Shown here one piece after another: positions 51,001 through 62,340 of a DNA stretch of 64,000 bases. The stretch covers positions 1-64,000 of the forward strand of contig NZ_JACIXG010000015.1 of the NCBI RefSeq assembly GCF_014360585.1. Direction: 5' to 3'. A program made the translations under genes and the position numbers. Every line of letters begins with the position of its first letter. The stretch's first letter is position 1. This stretch comes from Nocardioides sp. GTDB taxonomy: Bacteria > Actinomycetota > Actinomycetes > Propionibacteriales > Nocardioidaceae. The notes under the pieces were generated by a model. That model was not told where the DNA came from, made no database searches, and was given only the letters and a program-made list of their open reading frames with translations.

Positions 51001-51945
51001 GTGCCAGGGAGCAATCGTGTCGCCGCGGTCGTGGTGACCTTCAACCGACTCGAGCTGCTGCAGCGACTGCTGGAGCGGCTCGACGGGGTCGACGGCCTCG
51101 ACGAGGTGATCGTCATCGACAACGCCTCCACCGACGGTACGTCGCAGTGGCTCGCCGGGCTCGACGGTGCCGAAGGGGGCTCGACAGGCTCGACCACCGG
51201 AACAACGGTCGTCGCTCGCACCCTGACGCGCAACAGCGGCGGTGCCGGCGGCTTCCACGACGGCCTGGAGATCGCGATCGAGCGCGGGGCCGACCTGGTC
51301 TGGCTGATGGACGACGACGGCCTGCCCGACCCCGACTGCCTCGACCTCCTGCTGAAGCAGACCGACCTGGACTTCTGGGGGCCGCTCGTGGTCGACGAGG
51401 ACGACCCCGGCCGTCTGGTCTTCCCGATCCGGATCCCCGGCCGCTCGAAGGTCGTGCACCAGCTCGCCGACGTCGAGGCAGCGGCCACCGACGGCCTGAT
51501 CAAGGACATCGTGATCCCGTTCAACGGCGTCCTGGTCACCCGCGACCTCGTGGAGCGGATCGGCTACCCCCGTGCGGAGTACTTCATCTGGGGCGACGAC
51601 CACGAATACCGCCTCCGCGCCGAGAAGGCCGGGGCTCGGATCGCGACCGTCGTCGGCGCCCAGGTGCGCCACCCGGCCGTGGGCGACCTCGGCACCCCGA
51701 TGGCGTGGGGGAGAGCGACGTACAACCACACGCCGAGCGACCTGAAGCACTACTGCATGGCTCGCAACAACCTGCTCAACCTGCGCGACTACCGAGGGTG
51801 GCCCTTCGCTTTGGCTTTCGTCGCGAAGACTCTATGGTTCTACCTGCTCACCAAGCCGCAGCCGAAGCGGATTCGGCTATCTGTGCAGGCGTGGTGGGCG
51901 GCCGTCCGGGGGGACTTCAGTGGACACGAGAGGTTCCTTCGTTGA
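51001..51945 (+). CDS. GlfT1-like GT2 galactofuranosyltransferase
   Basis: A 314-aa glycosyltransferase. Motifs are VAAVVVTFNRLELLQRLLE, VIDNASTDGT, NSGGAGGFHDGLEIAI, the metal-binding DLVWLMDDDGLPDPDC, and YFIWGDDHEYRLRAEKAGA, as in mycobacterial GlfT1 (about 304 aa), which adds the first galactofuranose units to the lipid-linked primer. The C-terminus ends in WFYLLTKPQPKRIRLSVQAW. GTG 51001 is used. A REP-like sequence lies within the coding region near 51178-51203, encoding the Gly/Ser/Thr-rich GGSTGSTTGTT. The TGA overlaps the TTG start of the next gene. Acceptor specificity is inferred. Confidence 0.85.
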   Translation: MPGSNRVAAVVVTFNRLELLQRLLERLDGVDGLDEVIVIDNASTDGTSQWLAGLDGAEGGSTGSTTGTTVVARTLTRNSGGAGGFHDGLEIAIERGADLVWLMDDDGLPDPDCLDLLLKQTDLDFWGPLVVDEDDPGRLVFPIRIPGRSKVVHQLADVEAAATDGLIKDIVIPFNGVLVTRDLVERIGYPRAEYFIWGDDHEYRLRAEKAGARIATVVGAQVRHPAVGDLGTPMAWGRATYNHTPSDLKHYCMARNNLLNLRDYRGWPFALAFVAKTLWFYLLTKPQPKRIRLSVQAWWAAVRGDFSGHERFLR

Positions 51946-52841
51946 GCACCACCCGTGAGACGGTCGCGATCGTCGTCGTCACCTACAACCGCGCCGACAT
52001 GCTGCGCGGGCTGCTCGACGGGCTCACCAAGCTCGACCAGCCCGCCGACGCGGTGATCGTCGTGAACAACGCCTCCACCGACCACACCGCCCAGGTCCTG
52101 GCCGAGGCGGTCACGCCCAATCTTCAGGTGATCGACAGCCCGGAGAACCTCGGCGGCGCCGGCGGTTTCCATCTCGGCACCAAGGCCGCGGTCGAGCAGG
52201 GCTGGGACCGCCTCTATCTGATCGACGACGACGTCGTCCCTGCCCACGACTGCCTCGAGGTGCTGCTGGCCCAGGACGAGGACTGCCTCTTCTCGGTCCG
52301 CGAGGACCGCAACGGCAAGCTGATCGAGCTGGCCGCGCTCAAGTTCGACCTGCGCAACCCGCTCGCGATCAAGCCCAAGACCGCCTCGGTCATGGACACC
52401 TACCCGACCCGGGACGCGCTTCCCGAGCGGGTCGCGGTCGAGAACGTCGCCTTCGAGGGCTTCATGATCCGCCGCAGCGTCCTGGAGGAGATCGGCCTCC
52501 CCGATCCGTCCTACTTCATCTTCTACGACGACGTGGATCTCGCGATCCGCGCCCGCCGCGCCGGCCGCACCATCTGGGCCGTACGCGACGCGGTGCTCGT
52601 GCGACAGCTCGACTTCAGCCAGCAGCACGACCTGGCCGGCTGGAAGGGCTTCTACATGTACCGCAACCTCTTCGTCGTCCACTTCCGCTACGGCGAGAAC
52701 GTCCTCGTACGCCTCAAGCCCTGGCTCATCACCGCGGCTGTGGTCCTCCTCAGCCCCCTGCGCGGCGGCAAGCACGAGGCCGTCAACGTGATCAAGGCCC
52801 TGCGCGCCGCGCGGGACATGCGCACCCTGCCCAAATCTTGA
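51942..52841 (+). CDS. Second GlfT1-like GT2 galactofuranosyltransferase
   Basis: A 299-aa GT2 enzyme: VAIVVVTYNRADMLRGLLDG, VNNASTDHTAQVL, ENLGGAGGFHLGTKAAVEQGWDRL, the metal-binding LYLIDDDVVPAHDCLEV, and YFIFYDDVDLAIRARRAG. TTG 51942 is chosen because it overlaps the previous stop (TTGA), gives the expected length and starts at the first strand; the open frame runs far upstream antisense-like through the previous gene and is not coding. It is related to, but distinct from, the preceding GlfT1-like gene, so the two may add different linkages or act at different steps. Confidence 0.87.
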   Translation: MSTTRETVAIVVVTYNRADMLRGLLDGLTKLDQPADAVIVVNNASTDHTAQVLAEAVTPNLQVIDSPENLGGAGGFHLGTKAAVEQGWDRLYLIDDDVVPAHDCLEVLLAQDEDCLFSVREDRNGKLIELAALKFDLRNPLAIKPKTASVMDTYPTRDALPERVAVENVAFEGFMIRRSVLEEIGLPDPSYFIFYDDVDLAIRARRAGRTIWAVRDAVLVRQLDFSQQHDLAGWKGFYMYRNLFVVHFRYGENVLVRLKPWLITAAVVLLSPLRGGKHEAVNVIKALRAARDMRTLPKS

Positions 52842-52902
52842 ACGTCCCATCCTTCTGAACGAACTCCCTGTCCAACTCATCACCCACAGAGACCTAGACT
52901 GA

Positions 52903-56097
<3,195 letters not shown>

Positions 56098-56114
<17 letters not shown>

Positions 56115-56997
56115 TGAACGTCCCGTACGGATCGTCGACGCACCGCTGGCCCCGCCGGCGGAGAACCTCGGGCTGCTCTCGGTCTTCAAGCGCCGCTATC
56201 TCCTCAAGCTGCTCGTGCAGCGGGAGATCAGCGGTCGCTACTCCAACTCGATCCTCGGAGTCTTCTGGTCCTACATCAACCCGCTGACGCAGTTCTGCGT
56301 CTACTGGTTGTTCATGGGCAAGATCATGGGCGCCGACAAGGGGATGGAGTACTACCCGATCCACCTCTTCGCCGGCCTGGTGATCGTCCACTTCTTCACC
56401 GAGACCTTCGGGGCGGGGACCCGCTCCCTGCTCGGCAACAAGGGTCTGCTGAAGAAGATGGCGATGCCGAAGGAGATGTTCCCGGTCGCCTCGATGCTGG
56501 TCTCGCTCTACCACCTCGTGCCGGCGACCCTGATCCTGATCGTCGTCTGCGTGCTCAGCGGATGGACCCCGACGTGGGAAGCGGTTCCCTCGCTCCTGCT
56601 CGCGCTCGGCATCGTGATGGCGCTGGGGACGGCACTGGCGCTGGTCTTCAGCCTCGCCAACGTCTTCTTCCGTGACTTCGGCAGTGCGGTCAACATCGTG
56701 ACCAACTACATCCGGTTCGGCGTACCGATGATGTATCCGTTCTCGATGATCGTGGACTTCCTCGGTGACAAGTCCTGGATCTATCTGCTCAACCCGATCT
56801 CGGATGCCGTCCTGCTCTTCCAGCAGGCCTTCTGGATCGGGGTTACCAAGGACCCCGAGGCGACCGCCGCCAAGCACCTGCCCGACAACCTGTGGATGTG
56901 GGGCCTGGGGGCGTTCGGTGCCTCGCTGGTGCTGCTGGTGATCGCCCAGGTGATCTTCAGCAAGTACGAGAACAAGATCCCGGAGCGCCTGACATGA
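56098..56997 (+). CDS. wzm: Galactan/polysaccharide ABC exporter permease (Wzm-like)
   Basis: A 299-aa permease of the ABC-2 polysaccharide class with six TM segments, for example NPLTQFCVYWLFMGKIMG, MLVSLYHLVPATLILIVVCV, LLLALGIVMALGTALALVFS and FGVPMMYPFSMIVDF. The N-terminal cytoplasmic helix has VQREISGRYSNSILGVFWSY, and the segment NVFFRDFGSAVNIVTNYIR is typical of Wzm/RfbA-type permeases. It should move the lipid-linked galactan across the membrane, as proposed for Rv3783 in M. tuberculosis. ATG 56098 overlaps glfT2; its stop overlaps the ATPase start. Confidence 0.93.
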
Positions 56998-57818
56998 CCC
57001 TTCGACAGGCTCAGGACGCCGGCGCCGCGGACTCGATCGTGGTGGACGGGGTCACCAAGCACTTCACGCTCCGCTATCACCGCAGCATCAAGGACATCAC
57101 CGTCGCCAAGATGAAGGGGCGGGCGATCTCGAACACCTTCAAGGCGCTCGACGACGTCACCTTCACGATCAAGCAGGGCGAGTCGGTCGGGCTCATGGGG
57201 CTCAACGGCTCCGGCAAGTCGACGCTGCTGAAGCTGATCAGCGGCGTGATGCGCCCCGACACGGGTTCGGTGAAGACGCGTGGTCAGATCGCCGGCCTGA
57301 TCGCGACCGGTGCGGGCTTTCACCCGCAGCTCTCCGGCAGGGAGAACATCTTCCTCAACGCGGCGATCTACGGGCTCTCCGAAGAGGAGACCGCCGAGAT
57401 CTATGACGACGTCGTGAAGTTCGCCGAGCTCGGTGACCACCTCAACTCGCCGGTCGGCAACTACTCCTCGGGGCAGTACTCGCGCCTGGGGTTCTCGGTC
57501 GCCGTCCACATCGACTCCGACATCTTCCTCGCCGACGAGGTTCTCGCCGTCGGTGACAAGCCCTTCAAGAAGAAGTGCATGGAGAAGATGGAGGAGATCC
57601 GCGACAGCGGCCGGACCGTGGTCTACGTCAGCCACGCCGCCGGCTCGGTCAAGCGGATGTGCGATCGCGTCATCTGCCTGGAGAGCGGCCGGCTGGTCTT
57701 CGACGGCGACGTCGACGAGGGCATCGAGTATCTCCACTACGGTGAGGACGACGGCAAGAGCTCGGCAGCGCAGAAGCGGCTCGACGCCGCCGACAGCGCG
57801 CTCGGCGCGGAAGTCTGA
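56994..57818 (+). CDS. wzt: Galactan/polysaccharide ABC exporter ATPase (Wzt-like)
   Basis: A 274-aa ATPase. Walker A GLMGLNGSGKSTLLKLISGV, the Q-loop region GLIATGAGFHPQLSGRENIFLN, signature NYSSGQYSRLGFSVAVHIDSDIFLADEVL, and VYVSHAAGSVKRMCDRVICLE are all of the Wzt/TagH class. The C-terminal carbohydrate-binding domain found in some Wzt proteins is absent, as in the mycobacterial Rv3781 relative. The start codon region overlaps a REP-like sequence (CCTTCGACAGGCTCAGGAC, 56998-57016), which supplies the first residues MTLRQAQDA before the fold begins at SIVVDGVTKHF. It closes the galactan export operon, followed by a strong terminator. Confidence 0.94.
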   Translation: MTLRQAQDAGAADSIVVDGVTKHFTLRYHRSIKDITVAKMKGRAISNTFKALDDVTFTIKQGESVGLMGLNGSGKSTLLKLISGVMRPDTGSVKTRGQIAGLIATGAGFHPQLSGRENIFLNAAIYGLSEEETAEIYDDVVKFAELGDHLNSPVGNYSSGQYSRLGFSVAVHIDSDIFLADEVLAVGDKPFKKKCMEKMEEIRDSGRTVVYVSHAAGSVKRMCDRVICLESGRLVFDGDVDEGIEYLHYGEDDGKSSAAQKRLDAADSALGAEV

Positions 57819-57978
57819 GGCCGAGCCTGCGACCGGCGACGAAGTCGCCGGGTCGCAACGCGAGGCGATCGAGCGAGCGCAGCGGGTGAGCTTGCGAACC
57901 CGCGAAGCGGGTCGAGATCCACAGCTTGCGCGGGTCGAGATCCCAGCCTGAGGAAACATACGGCAGAAGCAGGTGCAG

Positions 57979-58020
57979 GAGCCCGCGAGGAATTACAGAT
58001 CTGTAGTTCCTCGCGGGCTC
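57979..58020 (+). terminator. Strong terminator closing the galactan operon
   Basis: GAGCCCGCGAGGAA (57979-57992) pairs with TTCCTCGCGGGCTC (58007-58020), and the interior TACAGATCTGTA is itself a palindrome, so almost the whole 42 nt is self-complementary. TTCCCTTTG follows. It lies 160 nt after the wzt-like stop; the gap (57819-57978) is a low-complexity stretch of GCGAAGCGGGTCGAG-type repeats. Confidence 0.85.
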
Positions 58021-58085
58021 TTCCCTTTGCGTGTGGCTGATGTGAAAGATGTTTCCTGGTGTTACGGAACCAGGGGGATCCAGAC

Positions 58086-59480
58086 ATGTTTTCGCAGGCT
58101 GGGCAACGCAAGGTGGGCGACGTTCAGCGGGCTCGCTCTCGCTACGTCGTCTCGACCCAGCAGCTGCTCGTGCTCGGGGTCGTCATGGCGGCGCTGTTCC
58201 CGGCGAGCACCGTCGTCGACCTGAGAGTGGTCCGCCCGGGCGAGGTCCCGGTGTCAGGAAGCCCGGTGGCCGCGCCGGCGGCGGCACAGGTGCCCGCGGA
58301 CGCGGTGCGAGCACATCTCGAGGAGATCTCGCTGACCGCGCCCTTGGCCGAGGGACGGAAGTCCGGGCGCGGTGCTGTCGGCCGACTCACCGCGGAGGCG
58401 AAGACGGCCGCGTCCAGAGATGACGCGGTGACCGTGACCAGCCTGCCCCAGCCGGTCGACGGCTTCGTGACGGTCGGGCTCACCTGGGCGCCCGGCGCGG
58501 TCGTCCCGGAGGATGCGGTCGGGGCCGACGTACGCACGCTGGTGGACGGGACCTGGAGCGACTGGCAGGCGCTGGACGTCCACGTCGACGACCACGCTCC
58601 TGATCCCGCCTCCGCTGAGGCCGACGGGTCACGGCCCGGCACCATGGAGGCGGTCGTCGGCGAGGTCGACCAGGTGCAGACGCGGCTGCGGCTGAGCGGC
58701 GCGCAGGTGCCCGCCGACCTCAGGCTGGCCGTGGTCACGCCCGGGGAGACGGCCACGACCCGCAGCGAGTCGCCCGAGATCGACACCGGGGCCGATGACG
58801 CCCCGGAGCCGGCCGAGGACGGCGGGGACGTTGTGGATGCGGAGAACGTCGAGGAGGGGGAGGCGGCAACCTTGTCGGCGGCTGCAGACACCCCCAAGCC
58901 CAGCATCTACAGCCGCCGCCAGTGGGGCGCCGACGAGGGCATACGCGAGGCGGGTCCGCCCAGCTACCACGAGGTCCGCGGTGGGTTCGTGCACCACAGC
59001 GTCAACACCAACTCCTACACCAGGGATCAGGTGCCGGGGATCATCCGGAGCATCTACGCCTACCACGTGCAGAGCCGCGGCTGGCGCGACCTCGGCTACA
59101 ACTTCCTGATCGACAGGTTCGGCGGCATCTGGGAGGGCCGCTACGGCGGCGTCGATCGCCCCGTCGTGGGCGCCCATACCTCGGGCTACAACAGCCATGG
59201 CTTCGGCACCTCCGCGATCGGCAACTTCGATGAGGTCGCGCCCCCGGCGGCGCTGGTCAACGCCTTCGCCACGCTGTTCGCCTGGAAGCTGTCGCTGCAC
59301 GGTGTGCCCGGCGACCAGGGCTCGACGCGGATGGGCGACCGCACCTTCTCGCACGCGATCATGGGCCATCGCGACGCCGGCTCCACGGTATGCCCGGGCC
59401 GCTACCTCTACCCCGAGCTGAGCACGATCCGCTCACAGGCGGCCTCCAATCAGGAGGCCTGGGCCGCGCGCGCCGACTAG
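58086..59480 (+). CDS. Secreted N-acetylmuramoyl-L-alanine amidase (PGRP/Amidase_2 domain)
   Basis: A 464-aa exported protein. A hydrophobic N-terminal segment (TQQLLVLGVVMAALFPAST, about residues 24-42) acts as signal or anchor. About 200 residues of beta-rich, acidic sequence follow. The C-terminal domain (about 270-464) is a PGRP-type amidase: IYSRRQWGADEG, GGFVHHSVNTNSYTRDQVPG, YHVQSRGWRDLGYNFLIDRFG, IWEGRYGGVDRPVVGAHTSG and IMGHRDAGSTVCPGRYLY. The zinc ligands are the first His of FVHHS and the His and Cys in the last block. It should cut muramyl-alanine bonds in peptidoglycan. Mycobacterial Rv3811, beside glf, is a related protein, so the synteny is shared. ATG 58086 has GGGGAT upstream. 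Confidence 0.9.
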   Translation: MFSQAGQRKVGDVQRARSRYVVSTQQLLVLGVVMAALFPASTVVDLRVVRPGEVPVSGSPVAAPAAAQVPADAVRAHLEEISLTAPLAEGRKSGRGAVGRLTAEAKTAASRDDAVTVTSLPQPVDGFVTVGLTWAPGAVVPEDAVGADVRTLVDGTWSDWQALDVHVDDHAPDPASAEADGSRPGTMEAVVGEVDQVQTRLRLSGAQVPADLRLAVVTPGETATTRSESPEIDTGADDAPEPAEDGGDVVDAENVEEGEAATLSAAADTPKPSIYSRRQWGADEGIREAGPPSYHEVRGGFVHHSVNTNSYTRDQVPGIIRSIYAYHVQSRGWRDLGYNFLIDRFGGIWEGRYGGVDRPVVGAHTSGYNSHGFGTSAIGNFDEVAPPAALVNAFATLFAWKLSLHGVPGDQGSTRMGDRTFSHAIMGHRDAGSTVCPGRYLYPELSTIRSQAASNQEAWAARAD

Positions 59481-60181
59481 TTCCTGGTCGGGCCCTGAGC
59501 CCGCTCGTTCTCCGCGAGAACGACGAGGCGCTCGTCGGTCGCGTTGGTGACCAGCACCAGGGAGCCACCGCCGGCGAGCAGGGAGGCGAGGAGCTCGGCG
59601 CCCGCCGGTGAGGCGGAGGGGACGGTGGAGAGCAGCCGTTCGGCCTTTCCGTCGCCTCCGAACAGGTCTGCGTGGCTGGTCTCGACGCCGGCCCACGAGG
59701 TGGCCGGATCGTCCGCGGTGGGCGGGTCCAAGGGGGTGAACGCGTCCGGCTGCCCCCAGACCTCGATGCCGACGTCGTGGACGTCCTGCGGGAGCGGGTC
59801 GGCGAAGCGTACGCCGAACGGCAGCAGGGAGCAGGCCAGCGTCAGCCGCTTCTCGGCGCCATCTGCCCAGGTCGCCAGTGTCTCGGGCCCGCAGACGACG
59901 GCGTCGGGACTATCGTGATCGGTCACCACGAGCCCGGTGTTCCAGGCGGCGCCGAGGAACACCGTGGCCAGCCAGTGCGTGGGCAGGTCGATGCGGATGC
60001 TGTCGCCGCGTTCGAGGCCGTGCTCGTCGACGAGCAGGCCGGAGGCCTTGGCCACCCAGTTGGCGTACGTCGTGGTCGACAGCTCCTGGCGCTCGCCGCT
60101 CGCTTCGTCGTAGAAGGTCACCAACGGGCCGCCGGGGTCTGTCCGCAGGGCTTGGGCGAGGGTCTCGGGATAGGTCTGCAC
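59477..60181 (-). CDS. TIGR03089 family protein (truncated AMP-binding fold)
   Basis: A 234-aa actinobacterial protein of the TIGR03089 family. It looks like the N-terminal part of an acyl-CoA synthetase: PGGPLVTFYDEASGERQELSTTTYANWVAKAS and DSIRIDLPTHWLATVFLGAAWNTGLVVT match AMP-binding folds. The P-loop, adenine-binding motif and the C-terminal subdomain are missing, so adenylation is unlikely. Related genes in Actinobacteria sit next to LCP and mannose-1-phosphate guanylyltransferase genes, as here, suggesting an envelope role. It ends in a four-base overlap with the amidase stop codon (convergent). Function unknown. Confidence 0.87.
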   Translation of the reverse strand: MQTYPETLAQALRTDPGGPLVTFYDEASGERQELSTTTYANWVAKASGLLVDEHGLERGDSIRIDLPTHWLATVFLGAAWNTGLVVTDHDSPDAVVCGPETLATWADGAEKRLTLACSLLPFGVRFADPLPQDVHDVGIEVWGQPDAFTPLDPPTADDPATSWAGVETSHADLFGGDGKAERLLSTVPSASPAGAELLASLLAGGGSLVLVTNATDERLVVLAENERAQGPTRN

Positions 60182-60237
60182 ATCGAAACCCTAAGGTGTG
60201 CGGCATGAGCGAGCGCCAGCGAGCGACCGGTGGGTCC

Positions 60238-61314
60238 ATGAGGTTCTGGGCAGTGATCCCCGCCGGCGGCGCCGGCACCCGGCTGTGGCCGCTCTCGCGG
60301 TCCTCGGAGCCGAAGTTCCTGCGCGACCTGACCGGCCACGGACGTACGCTCCTGCAGGAGACCTTCGACCGACTCCAGCCCGTCTCCGACGGCATCATGG
60401 TGGTGACCGGTGCCGTGCACGAGCGCGCGGTGTGCGAGCAGCTGCCGGAGGTGCCGCACGACGCGATCCTGGCCGAGCCGAGCGGGCGCGACTCGATGGC
60501 CGCGATCGGTCTGGCCGCGGCCTTCCTCGAGCGGCGCGACCCGGATGCGGTGATGGGCTCCTTCGCCGCAGACCACGTGATCCGCAACGTCGACAACTTC
60601 CACGACACCGTACGCAGCGCCGCGGCCGTCGCCGCCGACGGCTGGCTGGTGACGATCGGGATCTCGCCGACCTTCGCCTCGACGGCGTTCGGCTACATCG
60701 CCGAGGGCAAGCCGCTGGCCGGCCACCGGGGCGCCTACCTGGTCGACGAGTTCGTCGAGAAGCCGTCGGCCGAGGTCGCCGCCGGCTATCTGGCCACCGG
60801 ACGCTACCGGTGGAACGCCGGGATGTTCGTGGTCCGCCCGACGGTCCTCCTCGACCTGCTGGCGGAGTCGGACCCGGGCTTCACCGAACGACTGCGGGCC
60901 ATCGCCGCCGAGCCGTCGCGGCTCGCGGAGCTGTGGGAGACGCTGCCGAAGATCGCCGTCGATCATGCGGTCGCGGAGCCCGCCGCCGCGGCGGGCAAGG
61001 TCGCCACCGTGCCTGCCGACCTCGGCTGGGACGACATCGGCGACTTCGACTCGCTCGCGACGCTGCTCCAGGCCGCCGCGACCGCCTCGCCCGAGGGCCC
61101 CACGATCCTCGGCGACGACACCCTCGTCCACGCCATCGACTCCACGGGTCTGGTCGTGCCCCACTCCGGCCGGATGATCGCTCTCATCGGCCTCGAGGAC
61201 ATCGTCGTCGTCGACACCGACGACGCCGTCCTGGTCACCACCCGCGCCCACGCCCAGCAGGTCAAGAAGGTCGTCGCCGCGCTCAAGGACTCCGACCGCA
61301 CCCACCTCACCTGA
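60238..61314 (+). CDS. manC: Mannose-1-phosphate guanylyltransferase
   Basis: A 358-aa nucleotidyltransferase that makes GDP-mannose. Motifs are WAVIPAGGAGTRLWPLSRSSEPKFL (nucleotide-binding, first 27 residues), ILAEPSGRDSMAAIGLAAAF, VMGSFAADHVI, the sugar-binding EFVEKPSAE and RWNAGMFVVRP, and VPADLGWDDIGDFDSL. The C-terminal left-handed beta-helix-like part is short and there is no phosphomannose isomerase domain. ATG 60238 starts directly before the fold. An ATG at 60205 (MSERQRATGG) is possible, but its first codons match a repeat-like GAGCGAGCG sequence. It is divergent from the TIGR03089 gene. Confidence 0.93.
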   Translation: MRFWAVIPAGGAGTRLWPLSRSSEPKFLRDLTGHGRTLLQETFDRLQPVSDGIMVVTGAVHERAVCEQLPEVPHDAILAEPSGRDSMAAIGLAAAFLERRDPDAVMGSFAADHVIRNVDNFHDTVRSAAAVAADGWLVTIGISPTFASTAFGYIAEGKPLAGHRGAYLVDEFVEKPSAEVAAGYLATGRYRWNAGMFVVRPTVLLDLLAESDPGFTERLRAIAAEPSRLAELWETLPKIAVDHAVAEPAAAAGKVATVPADLGWDDIGDFDSLATLLQAAATASPEGPTILGDDTLVHAIDSTGLVVPHSGRMIALIGLEDIVVVDTDDAVLVTTRAHAQQVKKVVAALKDSDRTHLT

Positions 61315-61329
61315 GTCGAACGACCCGTC

Positions 61330-61450
61330 GGTCGAGCCGCCGGAGCCGCTAGGCGAAGGCGTGTCGAGACCAACACGATCCCATCGAGCGCGGGACGGAC
61401 TGTGTTGGTCTCGACACGGTTCGTTCGTTCCTCACGAATCCGGCTCGACC
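61330..61450. repeat. Nested-palindrome dispersed repeat, full copy
   Basis: Outer arms GGTCGAGCCG (61330-61339) and CGGCTCGACC (61441-61450) and inner arms GTGTCGAGACCAACAC (61361-61376) and GTGTTGGTCTCGACAC (61402-61417) are perfect complements. The left shoulder GCCGCTAGGC and the right shoulder TTCGT...ACGAA each form a small hairpin, so the whole folds as a cloverleaf. Left half matches 27559-27605 with one change. It lies between manC and the convergent DUF3105 gene. Confidence 0.8.
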
Positions 61451-61465
61451 AGCGGAACGTGAAAC

Positions 61466-61493
61466 GGCCGCCTCTCCCGAAGGAGAGGCGGCC
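61466..61493. terminator. Bidirectional intrinsic terminator
   Basis: GGCCGCCTCTCC and GGAGAGGCGGCC form a perfect 12-bp stem with a CGAA loop, between the convergent manC and DUF3105 genes. On the minus strand it is followed by GTTTCAC. Confidence 0.85.
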
Positions 61494-61516
61494 GGCGTAC
61501 GTACTGGAGGTCCAGG

Positions 61517-62299
61517 TCACATGGCCTGGGGCTCCGGGGTGTCCGTGTAGGGGTAGGTGGTCATGAAGTCCTTGACCGCCTCGCCGGAGACACCCTCGCA
61601 GTACTGGAAGACGCCCTTCTGGGTGGAGGCCTCGGTCGGGTTGGCCGGGTCTGCGTACCAGTGGGTCATCGCGATGTGGGTGCCCTCGGGGAACTCGGTC
61701 TTCTTGTCGCCGGCGACCGCGGTCTCCTTGGCGTCGGCAGCGGTCCACGGGGCCGCGATGAACTTGTAGCGGAAGTTCGACGTGCCGGAGAACTTCTGAC
61801 CGATGGCGCGGAGCTCGTCCAGCTCGTCCTCGGAGACGGTCTCGTCGTACCAGACGATCGTGTAGCCGTGCTCGAGGTTGTGCACGAGCGCCTCGAGGTC
61901 AGGGCGGTCGTCGGCGGTGTAGAACTTGCGCGACATGTCTGCCGGAGCGACGTTCGCCTCGTTCCAGTGCGGACCGAAGGCCGGGGGAGCAGTGGTGTAG
62001 GTCTGCTCGGTGCCGGTGGCGATGTGGTTCTGGTTGCCGTCGGCCTTGGTCTCGATGATCTTCTGACAGCCGGCGGCCTCGGGGCTCTTGCCGATGTCCT
62101 GCAGAGCGACTTCGTCGAACTCGCTGTCCTTGATGAAGCCGGTGATCGGGCCCCATGCGGCGGCACCCACCATCAGCACCGCGATGGCGAGGCAGACACC
62201 GATGATCGCCGCGCCACGGACGCGCTCGGCGCGGCCCTGCTTCTTGCGGATGTCGTTGATGACCGCACGGCGGTCTTTGCTGGGCGACTTCTTGGCCAC
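61517..62299 (-). CDS. DUF3105 domain membrane-anchored protein
   Basis: A 260-aa protein. A basic N-terminus (MAKKSPSKDRRAVINDIRKK) precedes one TM (AAIIGVCLAIAVLMVGAAAW, about residues 30-49), leaving the C-terminal domain outside. That domain carries DUF3105 features: YTTAPPAFGPHWNEANVAP, ALVHNLEHGYTIVWYDE and a Cys-containing FQYCEGVSG near the end. The GPH and LEHG blocks look like a metal-binding or active-site pair, but no activity is established. It is transcribed in the same direction as cofD-cofE but separated from cofE by the 41-bp gap after that gene's stop. Confidence 0.88.
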   Translation of the reverse strand: MAKKSPSKDRRAVINDIRKKQGRAERVRGAAIIGVCLAIAVLMVGAAAWGPITGFIKDSEFDEVALQDIGKSPEAAGCQKIIETKADGNQNHIATGTEQTYTTAPPAFGPHWNEANVAPADMSRKFYTADDRPDLEALVHNLEHGYTIVWYDETVSEDELDELRAIGQKFSGTSNFRYKFIAAPWTAADAKETAVAGDKKTEFPEGTHIAMTHWYADPANPTEASTQKGVFQYCEGVSGEAVKDFMTTYPYTDTPEPQAM

Positions 62300-62340
62300 G
62301 GTTCGGCGTACCTCGGGTCTTTTGTCGGGACGCGCAGATT

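Noticed and set aside
50781-51941. Long upstream extension of the second GlfT1-like gene
   Set aside because: The Arg/Pro-rich sequence is the first GlfT1-like gene read out of frame. The TTG at 51942 gives the normal length and stop/start coupling.
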